64,000 bases of DNA from Monocercomonoides exilis. Lineage: Eukaryota > Preaxostyla > Oxymonadida > Polymastigidae. The first letter of the stretch is position 1. Each line of letters opens with the position of its first letter. Under the pieces are notes generated by a model. That model was not told the DNA's origin. It searched no databases and saw only the letters and a program-made list of their open reading frames with translations. The stretch spans positions 1,366,501-1,430,500 of the forward strand of contig LSRY02000005.1 in assembly GCA_001643675.2 (NCBI GenBank), given 5' to 3'. This document shows positions 1 to 12,897 of this stretch, in pieces. Made by a program: the position numbers and the translations under genes.

Positions 1-60
1 CAATGCAAGCCATTCATCAACTAGATGCTTAACATTATCTTTAAAATATAAAAGGTTCAT
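1..60 (-). CDS. Possible 5' part of a gene running off the left edge
   Basis: On the minus strand an ATG at 60 opens a 20-codon frame reaching the window edge. Its end reads NVKHLVDEWLAL, which resembles the helix near the N-terminus of phosphohexomutase-type enzymes but is far too short to assign. An acceptor-like TTTTAAAG just before the NVKHL codons would also allow an internal exon. This is a suggestion only; the segment could be chance. Confidence 0.2.
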   Translation of the reverse strand, partial: MNLLYFKDNVKHLVDEWLAL

Positions 61-1158
61 TATTATTTCTTGTTGATAAGAAAACAAACCAGATTGCTGT
101 GTCATTTGTCACCAACAATTATTATAACTTACATATTAGATCAATTTTTGATTTTTCCGAAATGGTGATTTTTTACTCCAGAAAATCATATAAGTGAAAC
201 TATAAGAGCAATAAAGCGCAAGCACATTTTTACGCTGTTAAACGTTCTATTTCCATGTTTTCAGTGTGTAAGTTCTTGTTGAAAGCATGTATAAATTCAG
301 ACCGGAAAATTAAAAAAAAGTAATGAATAATGCTTAAAGAGCAATACAAAAATAAATGAATAATTTGAAATGTTTTTGTGCATGTTTGTGGATAATTACC
401 TTGATTTTCACTTTCGCCTTCGAACATGGTGAAGAGTTAAGTTTTAGAATGATTAATAAATCGAATTTTTCCCAAACAGTAAAACTTTTAAAAGTGAATG
501 CGATATATTTGATGGCATATAATGCTCGTTTATTTGATGAATAAAAAGAAAAGTTTTTCGACCACCTTTAAGTTTGTCGCTTTGGTGAGATGTTTGATTT
601 CATATTTCACATTGAATATTCAAACCAAACTTATTTTAATATTTAACTTTTACAATAAATCTTTTTTTATCATGAATTGGTTATTTTTTGAATTTATTTT
701 AAAGATCTGAGATCTTTTTGTTATTATTCATTTTGATATTTTTTATCTGAAAAAATCCATTTTTTGAATATTAATTTATAAGCACTATCAAAGATATTAT
801 TTACATATTCGTTTGACTAGATTTTGCGGGAGAAATTTCTGATGGATTTCGTGAAGAATGCATGCAAATTTTTAGAAGCTTATCCCTCAAAAATGATGTT
901 AGTTAAAAAAAAGCAGAAAATTCTTAGAAGATGGCATTGCACCATACACTTTCTAAGTTACAGAACATCAAAAAATGCATCACATTTTAAGAAAATCTGT
1001 CAACTCAAACGATTCATTCAATAAATGAAAACTAACTCATTGGGCAACAAGACTTTTTTGAAAGAACTTGAAGTTTTTGATAAGAATCATATTTTCTGCT
1101 TTATGCGTCAAGATGATAAATGAAAAAACTTGATCATAAGGTTTGATAATAAAATCAA
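61..1158. other. Intergenic, no gene recognised
   Basis: AT-rich sequence with only short frames (up to about 66 codons) on either strand, none with a recognisable domain, signal peptide or conserved splice context. It lies downstream of the giant minus-strand gene that ends at 1201. Confidence 0.6.
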
Positions 1159-1203
1159 CATTTTTTTTTCATTTTTTCATTTTTTCATTTTTTCATTTTT
1201 TCA
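1159..1203. repeat. Tandem TTTTTTCA octamer array overlapping a stop codon
   Basis: About five head-to-tail copies of an 8-bp unit (TTTTTTCA on the plus strand). The last TCA is the TGA stop of the minus-strand giant gene, so the array begins at its stop codon and runs into the 3' flank. Confidence 0.8.
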
Positions 1204-4200
1204 AAATGAGATCAAACTTGTTTTATCTGTGCAACTATCACTTTGACAATCTCTGTTGCTTTCATCTTCTTGAAAGTCAATTGCATCTGATGCAGTGAGC
1301 AATACAGCATCTGGAGGGAAATGAACAATGGTGTGACGCTTGACATTTTCAATGGTTGGTCGCTGAGATGGATTGAATGATAGAGAAGTGGAAACAAGGT
1401 TGGAGAAGGAAGAGGAGTGTGTAAGCATCATATCAAAGTTAGGCAAATCTCCTCGTTGAATCTTTTGCCCCGCTAGCTCGGCTTCATAATCGCTAAAAGG
1501 GATTTTCAATGTCAAACATTCCCATAGCATCATCCCAATAGAAAACACAACAGACTCCTTTGTCGCTCCCATCTTTTTGTTTGTCTGCAGCTCAGGCGCC
1601 TTCCACCTCAGGCACTCATATCGATTGTCCTCGTCATCCTCGAACGCTGATGAAGGCAGGGAGTTTCTATCATCATCACTCACAGTCGAGCAGTCAGACG
1701 AGCACGAAAAGACGGATGATGAATCTGAATCCGAACCATTAGAAGAACAATCCGAGTGCATTGCAATACAGATCACCATATGTTCTGAGAACAACACGAT
1801 GTGAGGACTCAAATTGGCAAGTGAAGAAAGAGGATTTTCCATTTCATCAAATGAGTGGAGTGCGAGATTGGCCACCCAGAACAAGATTTGGGCAGCCGTC
1901 TGCTCCCTCTCTTTCAATGAGCCAATCGCCATCTCTTTCTTCTCGTTCCTCCCATGCAACAACATGAACAGCGAATCCCTCAAGTCCACAATCAGTTTCT
2001 CGTGTGGTGATGAACATGCCATTGCATCCACCAGATTCGACATCGACGAGGTGGTTGGACACAGACTTTCTGTTCGAACAAAAGTTGAATCTGAATCAGT
2101 TGAACATGTCGAAGATATTGATGGCGATGGTGTTCTCTTTCTTGTCTCTTCATCATCTTCTTCTTTCTCATCCACTTTCTCCAACATCCATTGAGGTATT
2201 TTGTCTGAGTCTCTTCCCAAAATGTATTCAGTCGATCCACTTTCACTCAATAAATGCTCTGACGACTCGGAGTGCCCCAAACTTTTCTCAATCACTCTCT
2301 TCTTAAACCTCTCATCATTCTTCTTCTCCGCCTCCTTCTCCGCTCTTCGCCACTGCGCTTCAGGTGACATCTCCATCGTCACCATCTCAATCAGCTTCGG
2401 ATCCTTCTTCACTGTATCTTTCACAATTTCCTCCAATTCATCTGATCGTTCCTTTGCCTTTTTCCATCTAACAACAAATAAAATAAATCCAATGAGGAAA
2501 ATCAACAATATTACTACAAGCACAATCGCAATCAGCATCCAATAAGATTTTCCTTCTTTTCCTCCTTCAACAATTCTTTCATCTCCATTTGCCTTAGGCT
2601 CGCTTCTGTTCTTCAGAATGAATGAATCAGTTGAAGCTGGAGATTCGACCCTTCCAAATAAGATTTTCACAGACACTTCTGTTGCCTCAGACGCAGTTGT
2701 AACAATTGATGCTGGAATGGCTGTGTGAATCTCTACTTCGCCTGCAAACTCTTCTGCTTGCAGCGGATACACCTGCAGATTGTGAACCGAGCCATCGAAG
2801 GAATCAACCTGGAGGGACAAGCCACAGGGCAGGAGCAAGGAGCCAGCAAGATCAATCGCAAGGGTGTTGCCTTGCTGGCGAGACTTCACTGAAGCCAACT
2901 GCGGAATGAAGAACGGAGATGCTCTTTCTGAAGCAATTCCAGAGAGACTACATCCCAAGTTCAAAACCCAAAGTGATGAGTTCTCTTTTAAACCATCCCC
3001 GCCTTTCAAACTTGTTATATCAAGTACTCCTGAATTACTGCAGATGATATTTCTCCTTGTAGATGAATAGTTCTGAATCAATGGATTATTGTTGAAGAAC
3101 TTACCTTCAGAAACTGAGATCGTGCTTCTTGATGCTGCAATTCCCCCTTTTGAAGAATTTGAAATTGAAGAATCATTAATTGATATAACGCTATTTTCGA
3201 AGAAAATAAGAGAACTATTCCACTTGCATAATTGACTTTGCTCAGATATTTCATTTATTTCGATATCTCCCTCGCTCATCAAATCTCCTTCAAACAGACA
3301 TGATTTGATACGCAAGCATGAACAATTTTCAAAAATCGCAGCGCTTCCAAGTTCAACATTCCCTTGATGACAACCAGAAAGTGAACAATTTTGCAGACTT
3401 AGTTGATTCTCGTGCAAACAACAATCAAAACAAGAAGCAGAGTCGAATGATGAGATGCAAGAAATATTAATTAAAGAAAATTCAAGCGAGTTGCTAACTT
3501 TTGCCCATTCTGAAGAAGGATCACTTTCTATTCCAAAGAAAGATCCACTGTGTATTGTGCAATTTGAGATATTTAGTTTCTCTGCAAATCCGTTCATTTC
3601 CTTCAACAAAATAGTGCTTTTTGATGAGAAGATTCTATCTAGCTTAAGTTGTCGCAACTGTATTCTCCCAGATTTGCACTCCGCAATCCTCGGGCAATTC
3701 AGATTGCTCATCTTTGCTTCATCAAAAATCAGTTCACTATCCATAGAAGATATCAGAATTGGAGAAATAGAAGAAATATTTTCTGTCCCGCAGAATCCAC
3801 ATGATTGAAATGATGTTTTTCCAGAAACAATCAAAAAAAGAATTGAATGCTGTGATGAAAAGTCTGAGGGAAGATAAAAGCAAATACTTCCAATCAACAC
3901 ATTATTCTCGAATAAAATCATACATTCACGTGATTTAAATGGAGAAGGATGAATCATAACATTTGCCTTCTCTTGTCCAAGAGATTTCATTTCCATATCA
4001 ACAATGTTGCATTCGCTTGTAATATTGCCGATGTCATCTATTAATATCCTAGATAAATAATCGAAAATGAGGTGTCTGAGGCCTAATTCAACGGTCAAAC
4101 AAGGATTCTCTATTTTTCCGCATTGCCTCCCGTTTGTTCCGTTTTTTTCATGGGATGATGACACAATGATTGTGCTCTGCTGATAAATTGTCACATAGTC

Positions 4201-7200
4201 TATCAGATCAACAGGATTTTGATTGCGATTATCGCACCCATAAATTGCATCAAAACGATTATATACGTCTGGTCGGAGGTCCAACTGAAACTGTGTTTCA
4301 TTTATTTGCTCTTCAATGCTCCAGCATTCCACAAATATATCTCTTCCCTTCCATGCATTGTTCCTCTGAAACTCACATTTTAGAAATGTCAAATTCAGCG
4401 ATTCATTTCCTTCAGCTTTTATGTACACTCCACCCCCTTTTCCGTTTTTTAAAGAGCAGCTACAGCTTGAAATTTTGCTGTTATGCAATTTATAATAACT
4501 TTCAGAACCAAGGATAAACATTATCACTCCTCCTTTTTCGGATGCTTCTGATTGGCAAGCATCAAATAAAGAATCATTAATCAACGCATTGCAAGAACTT
4601 GTCGAAGTGCATGTAATAATGCATGATCCATTAATTGTTGAAGAAACATTCTGGAAAACCGATTTATTAATCTCAATTGTTGGCAATTCATTTCCAGAGC
4701 TTGTACTGTTGTCAATGAACCGAATAAAGCCTCCATTTATGACTGAGTTAAGCACAATTACATCTGTGAGAGAACAAGAAGAGCAACTCCATATTTCGAG
4801 TGCTGTTGAATCGAATTTCAATTGATGTACTTCAAAACTTATAAGCTTTAATATCCCGCTTTGCACTGAAACAAACTTCATATCTAAATAATATATTGAA
4901 CTTGATGAGCAAAGAAAACAGTTTTCAATGGATACTGAGCTTCCCTTAAAATTTATGATAACTCCTGTGAATTCAGCAAGTGTTTCATCAAGTTGCATAT
5001 CAATGCACATGAATGATAAAGTTCCTGTGCAGGAAAAGATCCAGTCCAATATTTCAAATGTTTCTGGCTTCTTCAAAATAAGTTCGGATTTTGTTTCTTT
5101 TTCAAGATTTGCTGACGAAAATGAATAGTTGGACAAATCATATGCATTCTGAACAAAAGAAGAGTTTTCAATTAGCATTACTTTCTTTTCTGCATTTCCA
5201 TCAATTTGACTCATTCCTTTCCAGAAAGTCTCACATGGATCGAATTTTTGGCCACATTTTGAAACATCGCTTCCATTGATTGATATGAAAATAACATTTG
5301 ATGAATAGCTTACAAGGAATCGAAACAAGTTTGTGTCTTTGTTTTTTGCATCCGAACCTACAAATACATTTGAATCTTCTGCAAATGACAAATAATCGAA
5401 ATTGAATGTCATGTTCGTCACTGTTGTGTTCAAATCTTTTGTTTCAACAAAAATGCTCTTACCAATATGCGCATTGTTTTCACAAAATATTACATCAACG
5501 AATGAAAATGGTTGGATTGAGTTTGTAGGAATGCAGTTGACAAACAAAAAACCTCCTCTTCCAAAGGTTTCTGAGCACATGCACGAATCCATTATGCAGT
5601 CTTGAATTTGTATTGCTTGATCTGATGATAGGTGACAAGAGACCGATCCTCCTTCCAAACTTTCAGCTGTGCTTAATCCACAAAATTTGCAATTTGATGC
5701 AGAAAATGATGACTTCATTGAAAACGGAACGAAATAAAAATTTTGTGGTTGGAAAGTGCAAAAGCTCAAGCAAACATAACCTCCAGTTGAACGAATCAGA
5801 TAAAATTGGCACAGAGAATTTGAAGAGATAAATTCAAAAGAGCAGTTTGATAGAGTCAAACCATATTCTTCTTTTGAAGAAGATAAAAACAGCGCTTTTT
5901 GGCCGGAACAGAAAAAAGAAGGAAGTGAAATAATAGCTTTTTTAACCAATAACTCATCATTATTCAGAAAAATGGATTCTGAAGGCACGCCAGAAATAGT
6001 TGAACTAACAGCAAGAGAACAATTTTCCAGAGTGTTTGAAGGAGCAATAATAAATGATGATAGAACATGCGAATGATCAACGTATGTTTCGGTTATTATC
6101 GTCAGTCTTTTTTGAACAGCATCTTGTAGAATGTTGCTGAATCCTCTTGAGAACGAATAGCATGGATACATTTCACTTCCACAGCCTTGCATATCATATC
6201 CAGATGACGAAACAATAATCTCTTGTGATTGAAACTGAATTAAGAATAAATACAGATCGTGCGCTGAGTCATTGAAATAATTACGATCGTTACCCATCAT
6301 GCTTATTGCTTTTTGTCCATCATCGTTCATTAACCGAATTTTGAACTGTTCTAAAGTAATTGAAGTATTCAAATTGTCGCAAACGATAAAGATATCTTTC
6401 CCAAACTCCGCTGAGTTATTGACGAATGAAACGTTTGCAATTAAATAATCATTTGTGGATCCGTTAGGAAGAGAAAGATGGAGGCCTCCGCCTCTTCCTC
6501 TGCTTTCAATCATTCCGCTTTTTGTGATGCTGGAATTTGCAATTGACATTTTTCCAGTTGCTTGAAGACTGCATTTCATAAAACCTCCTTCTTCAGAATC
6601 GGACAAGCAGCTCGTAAAAGTGCAATTTTCTGAAACTTTAAAATTTTCATTATTCAAAAGATGCAACGCCGATGCACGTGCTTCTAAAAATGACCAATCT
6701 GAATTCTCAATATCTAACGACCCTCCAATCATTGAAATTATCCCGCCAGCTTCTTTAAATGAAATTTTGCGAAGTGACACTTTTGAGAATTTGATTGTTC
6801 CTTTGCTTGCGAAGACTATCAAAGCGTCTGCTTCAATCATCGTATCATCTTTTCTGCCGAAGAAGCATTCATCAACAAACAGCTTCCCTCCATCAATGGA
6901 AATCAAATGGCCAACTGAAGATGTCATTGGAATGTTGAACTTTAAATAAGAAAGCATCATTGAAGCAGAATTTGCCTCAATCTTCAGTGAAATAGTGCCA
7001 TCTGTCTCAATGTCAAATGTGGATTGACTTGTTGAAGACTGTCCACGAATTGTGAGAGACAATCCATTTCTGTCTAGTACCTCATCCAGAATACAAGAGT
7101 CAATTATTTGAATTGTTGTTTGGTCTGTGCTCATTTTGTTAAAGCCAAACATTAAGTCTCCACACGGATCCAAATCGTCACCACATCTCGGATCTCCACT

Positions 7201-10200
7201 TCCTTCATTTTTTACATACACCATGCTAAGCCTTGGAGGAAAAAGGAAGTAGAGCACTGAGCGGTTAATGTTCGGATCAATTTCAACATCAATGACCCAT
7301 TTGTTCAGAGGATCTTCGATTTCTTTTGATGTTCCTTCCCATAGCTGAATTACCAAAACGTCACGGGGAGATGGGCATATAAGAAATACATCTTTTCCAA
7401 GATATGCATTGCAGTCTGAAAAAGATATCTGCTTCATTGAATATGTAACATCTTCTTTGCAAAATTTTAAATGAATACCTCCTCCAACTCCAAATTCTTC
7501 GTTAACACAGCAGCTATTCACAGTGTTGTTGGAAAACAGAAATGATCCTCTGTCACACACTTCAACATTCAGTCCACCTCCTGATATTCTTGCAACCTCA
7601 CTTGATGAACACTGTTCGAATGTGCAATTTCTCACTATCATTGATTTTCCATCTCCGATTGAACCAGCAACTCCTCCACCTCCTCCACTTGTTCTGTTGA
7701 TACTGGTAAATAAAGAACTTTCGATCTCGATCACATCTGAATTTTGTATAACCAGCATTCCGTTTGCACCCATATCAATGCAATTGAACTTCGAGTTATT
7801 GATCACTAACCTTTCTCCATCACAAATATCTATAAATTCAGATAAATATTGCATTACGATATTATCTAATTTCAAAGCATCGCAAGAGCAACTGGATTCG
7901 CTTCCTTTTATTTCAATGACTGGACTCATGCCGAAAGTCAATTCGCACAAATTTAAGTTTTCAATGTTTAGATATCCTTTTGAAATAACTATTAATGAAA
8001 CATCCACATTTCCAGAATCTGCAACAAACGAGCATTTTGCTAGTGTCAAATTCATCTCGAAACAATGAAATATGTATTTTATATTTTTTGTGAATGATGC
8101 AGGAAGAGAAAAACAAATTCCTTGGAATGAGCTGTGTTTTTTTGTCTCTATTATGTTTTCACCAGCTTCGTTGATATCGTGAGATATTTTTATTTTTGTC
8201 CCTGGTTGCTCCACAGATATCTGAGTTTGTTGCTGATCTATGATGAACATGCGCTCAATTTCAAATGGAGATAGTAAGCAGATTATTCTTTTTTCATTTG
8301 AAAACCGAAGAGATGAAGCATATTCTATGGATGAGCACGGATAATCCGAAAATCCACAGGCAGAATAATCGTGCCCAGTTTCTCCAGCAACATACGATGG
8401 AGCAGAAAAAGATCTCAAATATGTGACCAATGGAATTGAAAATGTTTCATTTGTCGTTGAACGTTCAAACCCATGGAATGAAATTGTATCGAACAAATTG
8501 ATATCCATTACAAACGTATTCCAATGAGCAATAAACGAAAGGTTGTTAGCGTTTACAAAAATATTTGATCCATATACAGCTGTACATGATGAGAAAGTTA
8601 TTGATTCAAAAATTACAGAAGGTTCATCAGTGTGTTGAATTGACAAGTGAATTCCACCACCTAGACCTCCATCTCCTCCGTCCGATTTTGCATGACATGA
8701 ATCAAAAAACGAACCTATTGGATCATTTGTTTCTGGGGTTATCATTATTCTTGAGTTTGCATTCATTTTCAGATTCATCCCACCTCCATTTCCACTGGTT
8801 GAGCAACATTCGTTCCATATACCTCCTTCTATAATCAAGCTTTTATCTGTTCCAACTGTTCCTTCGATACCACTTCCACTTCCTCTTTGTCTTGTTATTC
8901 CAAATAGAGTGGAGTTTGCCAAATGAAGTTCACAAGAATCTGAAAAAGAGATAGCAGCTTTTGAAGCCCCAATAAAATTTGATATTGTCGTTGATATGAT
9001 TTGAACATTTCCACTTGACAACACCAAAAGTGATTCCTCAAGTCGATTATCTGTAGAATGAAGTGTATTAACTGTTAAGAAACACTTCGTCAGAAACAAT
9101 GAGCCAAACGAAGAAAGAGAAAAAAGTGATGTATATTTTGAAGATTCTGTGACATTATGTATAACTTTGAAAGATGTGACAGATAATGAGCAAGTCGAAA
9201 TCTCAAACAGCGAGCCAGCGGAAATAGCTGAAGTTACAATCACAATTTCACTTCCTGAACTTTCAAGAACAATATTAGTCTCAACAAACAAACAGTTTCT
9301 TTCCGCATATGTAAATGGATCTACACTTATTATGGTTTGTAAATTCTTTGAAGTGTCAATCACTTTGAAAGAAAAAGAAATTGTCTTGCATTTTCTTTTA
9401 TTTCTGCCACAAGCCAGTTGGTCAATTCCATCCTGAGAGTTAACCTTGATTGCATCAAAATGCCCAAAATGAATCCAACTACTCATATCATCATCCCCAC
9501 ACATAACGAGTCTATTGCCGAGTGTCATCGAACGGCATTCGACCATCACATTTTCAGTCGCTTTTCCAATCCAGTTTCCTCTGAATGAAATATCTTTTGC
9601 ACCAACTCTCGCAGAATTCAACTCAAAATAACAGAAAGTGATGAATGCTGTCCACTCTCCCCCATAATTTCCGTCTCCACAAAAGTCAATTCCTCCGCCA
9701 TGTGCAGCAGTGCAATTGATAATCATACAATCTGTTATTGTAACATTTGTGCTATCTCCAATCAGAATTCCACCTCCAGAGAGATATGGCAGTCCCTGTG
9801 ATTCAGCACATGATTGTATTAAACATTGCTCAATCAAAGAATTCTGTGGAATTCGATTTAAATAAATGCATCCTCCTGTTGTTACACAACTGCACATTGT
9901 GCAATTGCATTTTTCTATTATTGTTCCTTCATCATAATCCCTTAAAAAAAACCCTCCATACCCATCTGACTTACAATCATTGGCAAATGAATTATTTATC
10001 AACACATGAGATGAAACAGTTGGTCCAATGTAAATTGCTGCGCCACTTTGTTTACAGGAGCAATTAATGAAATCACAATTATTAATTGACAAAGTGCAAT
10101 TCACGTTATGCCAAATGGCTCCTCCATAAGTTTCAGAAAATGAATCAAAGATTGTGTTATCAAAGGCAATTGGCTCAGCACCAGATGTGTTCACTCTTGA

Positions 10201-11016
10201 AGGCTGAATATACTTTACAGAGCATTTGAAAAATGTGGTGTTTGTCACGCAAAGACCACCTGTGTTTGTGAAACCATTCAAAATTGTCCCTTGAATAGGT
10301 GATGAAACTCCTTCGATTTCAGTGTTGGAAACGTGCTCATGAACAATTGAATAGAAATAGTTAGATTCTTTTATATTGCTCGAAGAAATATTTCTGAACA
10401 GACAATCTTCAACAAAACAAAACTGTCCGTTTTTTGCACCGATGAAAGGAGTCTCTGAGCGAAGAACAAACGATGAGAAAATGCAACAAGATATTAAAAC
10501 TTCCTTATTCAGAGCTGGAAAAGAAGGATATTGGGTCATGGGTTTCAACAACGAAGGAAGAATGTTTTTAACTTTTGAGAGAGATACTGAAATATTGGTT
10601 GCTAAGACTCCACCATCATTGATGATAAATGAAGAATTCAATAATTTCGAAGAGAAAACAAATTTGAAGTTGTGAATAACTACATCAGAATTATCATCAA
10701 TCCATATGGCATGCTGAAAGAAAACACTTTTTAAAGAAAAGTCTCTTATGAATAGTGAAGAGTTCAGAGCGCAAAATGAAGAATTCACATATTTGGCACA
10801 GCCATTATTAGTCAAAGGAACTTGGACATTGCAGGCGTTTGGAACTGAGTAAAATGAAATTGAAATATTTTCTTAACTTTAACAAGAATATTTAATATTT
10901 TGCATACAAACTTGAACGACTGATAAATGGATGTTATTATTTGATTCATTTTTTGCCATAATGTTCTCGTTTGAATGGTGTTGAAAAAGAATTAGAAGAA
11001 AGAAAAAGCTTTTCAT
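1201..11016 (-). CDS. Giant beta-helix surface protein with pseudokinase-like tail (copy 1)
   Basis: Predicted two-exon gene of about 3250 residues. Exon 1 (11016-10908) encodes a signal peptide starting MKSFFFLLILF. A 63-bp intron (10845-10907, GTATGC...CAG, phase 1) joins it to the open exon 10844-1201. The long ectodomain is rich in Asn, Ser and paired Cys, with short runs such as GGAIWHN and GGGIDFCG typical of right-handed beta-helix stalks. A cysteine marker CG-x5-PC followed by a short helix recurs near 8345, 7170, 6175, 5245 and 4110, with a weaker form near 9400, so modules are about 1 kb. A single membrane span (LIAIVLVVILLIFLIGFILF) lies near 2480-2560, followed by a basic stop-transfer sequence and an acidic coiled stretch. 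The cytoplasmic tail resembles a protein-kinase C-lobe: RWKAPEL (APE motif), VVFSIGMMLWECL, and NPSQRPT. No glycine loop, VAIK lysine, HRD or DFG motif is visible, so it should be catalytically dead. Role unknown; a surface adhesin or receptor is an inference. Confidence 0.85.
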
Positions 11017-11155
11017 TCGCGTGATTTTTCTGAACTGATATGTGAAGGTTGTTGATCTTGACAATTTTTTTTTTGAAAATGGAAATAATTTTGGTATTAT
11101 TTTTTTTTTTAAAAAAAGTATCAAATAAATAAATAAATAGGGTGAGTTATTATTC

Positions 11156-11368
11156 ATGTGGCTGATCCATTTTTGAAAACAAACTATCGTTCGAGTTTTG
11201 ATCAAAAATTTAATCTCAATGGGATATTCGAAAAAAGTTATTTTCTTTCAAATATCAACATAAGATGAATGTATTCACAGTTGTTGTTCATTTTTAACAA
11301 AATTCCATTAAGATAAAATTTTTGAACAAAACTCAAACGAAAGTTTGATTTCAAAAAAAAAACAGTCA
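11156..11368. mobile_element. MITE-like element, family 2, diverged copy
   Basis: The left end carries TGGCTGATCC, then a subterminal CGTTCGAGTTTTGATCA. The right side carries the inverted counterpart (GAACAAAACTCAAACGAAAG). It aligns over its full length with the better-preserved copy at 38687-38895. The outermost right end has diverged, so terminal symmetry is incomplete. No coding capacity. Confidence 0.7.
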
Positions 11369-12319
11369 AATAAATTAAATGATATAAAAATATAAATTAA
11401 AATTTTTTAATTAAATAATATAAAATTATATAAAATAATAATATACAAGATTTTATTATTAATATATTTCAAAATTAAAAAATAAAAAAATGTGTCGAAT
11501 CAAATTTTTTATTAGCCCTAAGTCTCTTTTTGGATTCAGAATATTTTTCTCTTATATTGCTTCAAATAAATACTAGTATTCAATGAGTGTAATTTTAAGA
11601 CAAATAATATATTACTGAAAGGTTATATGAACAATATTTTAGAAAATGTATTCTTCAAAGGAAAATTCTGAATTTTTAAAGTTTAATTATTTGATCAATG
11701 TTTGGTTCATGTTCCAACGTGTATTTGAAACCGATTGTTTTCTGTTTGCATTTGTGATGAACAAAACCTCTTTGAAAAAATTAGAGAAAATTGAAATGAT
11801 GATAAAATAACTGACAAGGCAAAGATGATTTATTGAAAATTGAAAAATTTTCCAATCCACTATTTTTGATAAAGCAAAACTATCCTCAAAATTAACAAAA
11901 GACAATTCAAGACATTTATTCAAAAAAATTATCTTTGGAAGATCAAATTTCCATTGTTTTATTTTTTTTTGAAAAGAAATGTCAGTTGAGGAATTTTTTG
12001 TCACATTTTGTCATTGACAATCACTGACAGTCACAGAAAAATGTGAAAATGATAATTTCTACAGATGCTTTAAACAAATCATTTCCGCAGTTCTTCATAA
12101 AGTCTTCGGAAGTTAAAACTATTGTTTGTTTTTGGAATAAAGATGCTTTATGGAATACACTAAAACAGAAAAAAAAACCGATAATGTTTTCTTTTGTAAC
12201 ATTGTTGTATATTTATTCAAATGATTTTGTTCGGAAGCGTTATCTCATGAAGTTGGAATTATTGAAAAAAACATTTTCATCAAATTATAAATGGGATCTG
12301 ACCAAAAAATAGTTATTGC

Positions 12320-12320
<1 letters not shown>

Positions 12321-12358
<38 letters not shown>
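12321..12358. repeat. Poly-A tract, 38 A
   Basis: Uninterrupted run of 38 A on the plus strand inside intergenic AT-rich DNA. No poly-adenylated gene copy is recognisable upstream. A second 33-A tract lies about 500 bp away. Confidence 0.9.
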
Positions 12359-12364
<6 letters not shown>

Positions 12365-12594
12365 ACCGAGATCTGATGTGCTAAAGTTGAAAAAGTGTAT
12401 TTGATAATTGATATGTTAATAAAGGAGATGGAGATGATGAAAATCACTACCGTTAACATCATTTTAATATTATTTGGATCGAGAAAAAATGGAAGTGAGT
12501 AACTATTTTTGGAAAGAATCAAATGAATAATTTTCTGATAAATAAAAAGTTATATATTTTTTTTAGAAAATTTTATCCACAAACACCAAACTTC

Positions 12595-12740
12595 ACTTAT
12601 ATGGAATGAATTTCTGGATAATGCTGTTTCAAACATTCAAAAAAAGATTCGTCAATTGAAACAGAACTTTGAGCAAAATACGTAATTTTTGATTAACATG
12701 AAAAAAAAAACATTTGCGACTTTTCTAAAAGAATTAAATA
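12595..12740. mobile_element. MITE-like element, family 1, partial remnant
   Basis: This segment matches the right two-thirds of the copy at 38373-38618: shared GATAATGCT, TTTCAAACATTC, GAGCAAAAT and a terminal ACATTTGCGACTTTT. The left inverted terminus is not recognisable, so this is a truncated or eroded copy. Confidence 0.6.
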
Positions 12741-12861
12741 AGCGTTTTATTTTTTATTTTTTTTCTATTCTATTTCTTTTTTTTTTCTTTTCTTTTTATA
12801 TTTAAGGTTTAATGTGTTTGGAAATAGTTGTCTCGTTTTCATGAAAAATGAGTAACAAATT

Positions 12862-12862
<1 letters not shown>

Positions 12863-12895
<33 letters not shown>
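12863..12895. repeat. Poly-A tract, 33 A
   Basis: Uninterrupted run of 33 A on the plus strand in intergenic sequence. Confidence 0.9.

Positions 12896-12897
<2 letters not shown>

Noticed and set aside
150-185. TGGTGATTTTTT near the left edge, like the TIR signature
   Set aside because: Only about ten bases match, with no inverted partner nearby and no TA flank.
11687-12312. Opposed 105- and 89-codon frames flanking a short symmetric segment near 12004-12043
   Set aside because: I tested whether they were inverted copies of each other; they do not align, and both are AT-driven without domains.
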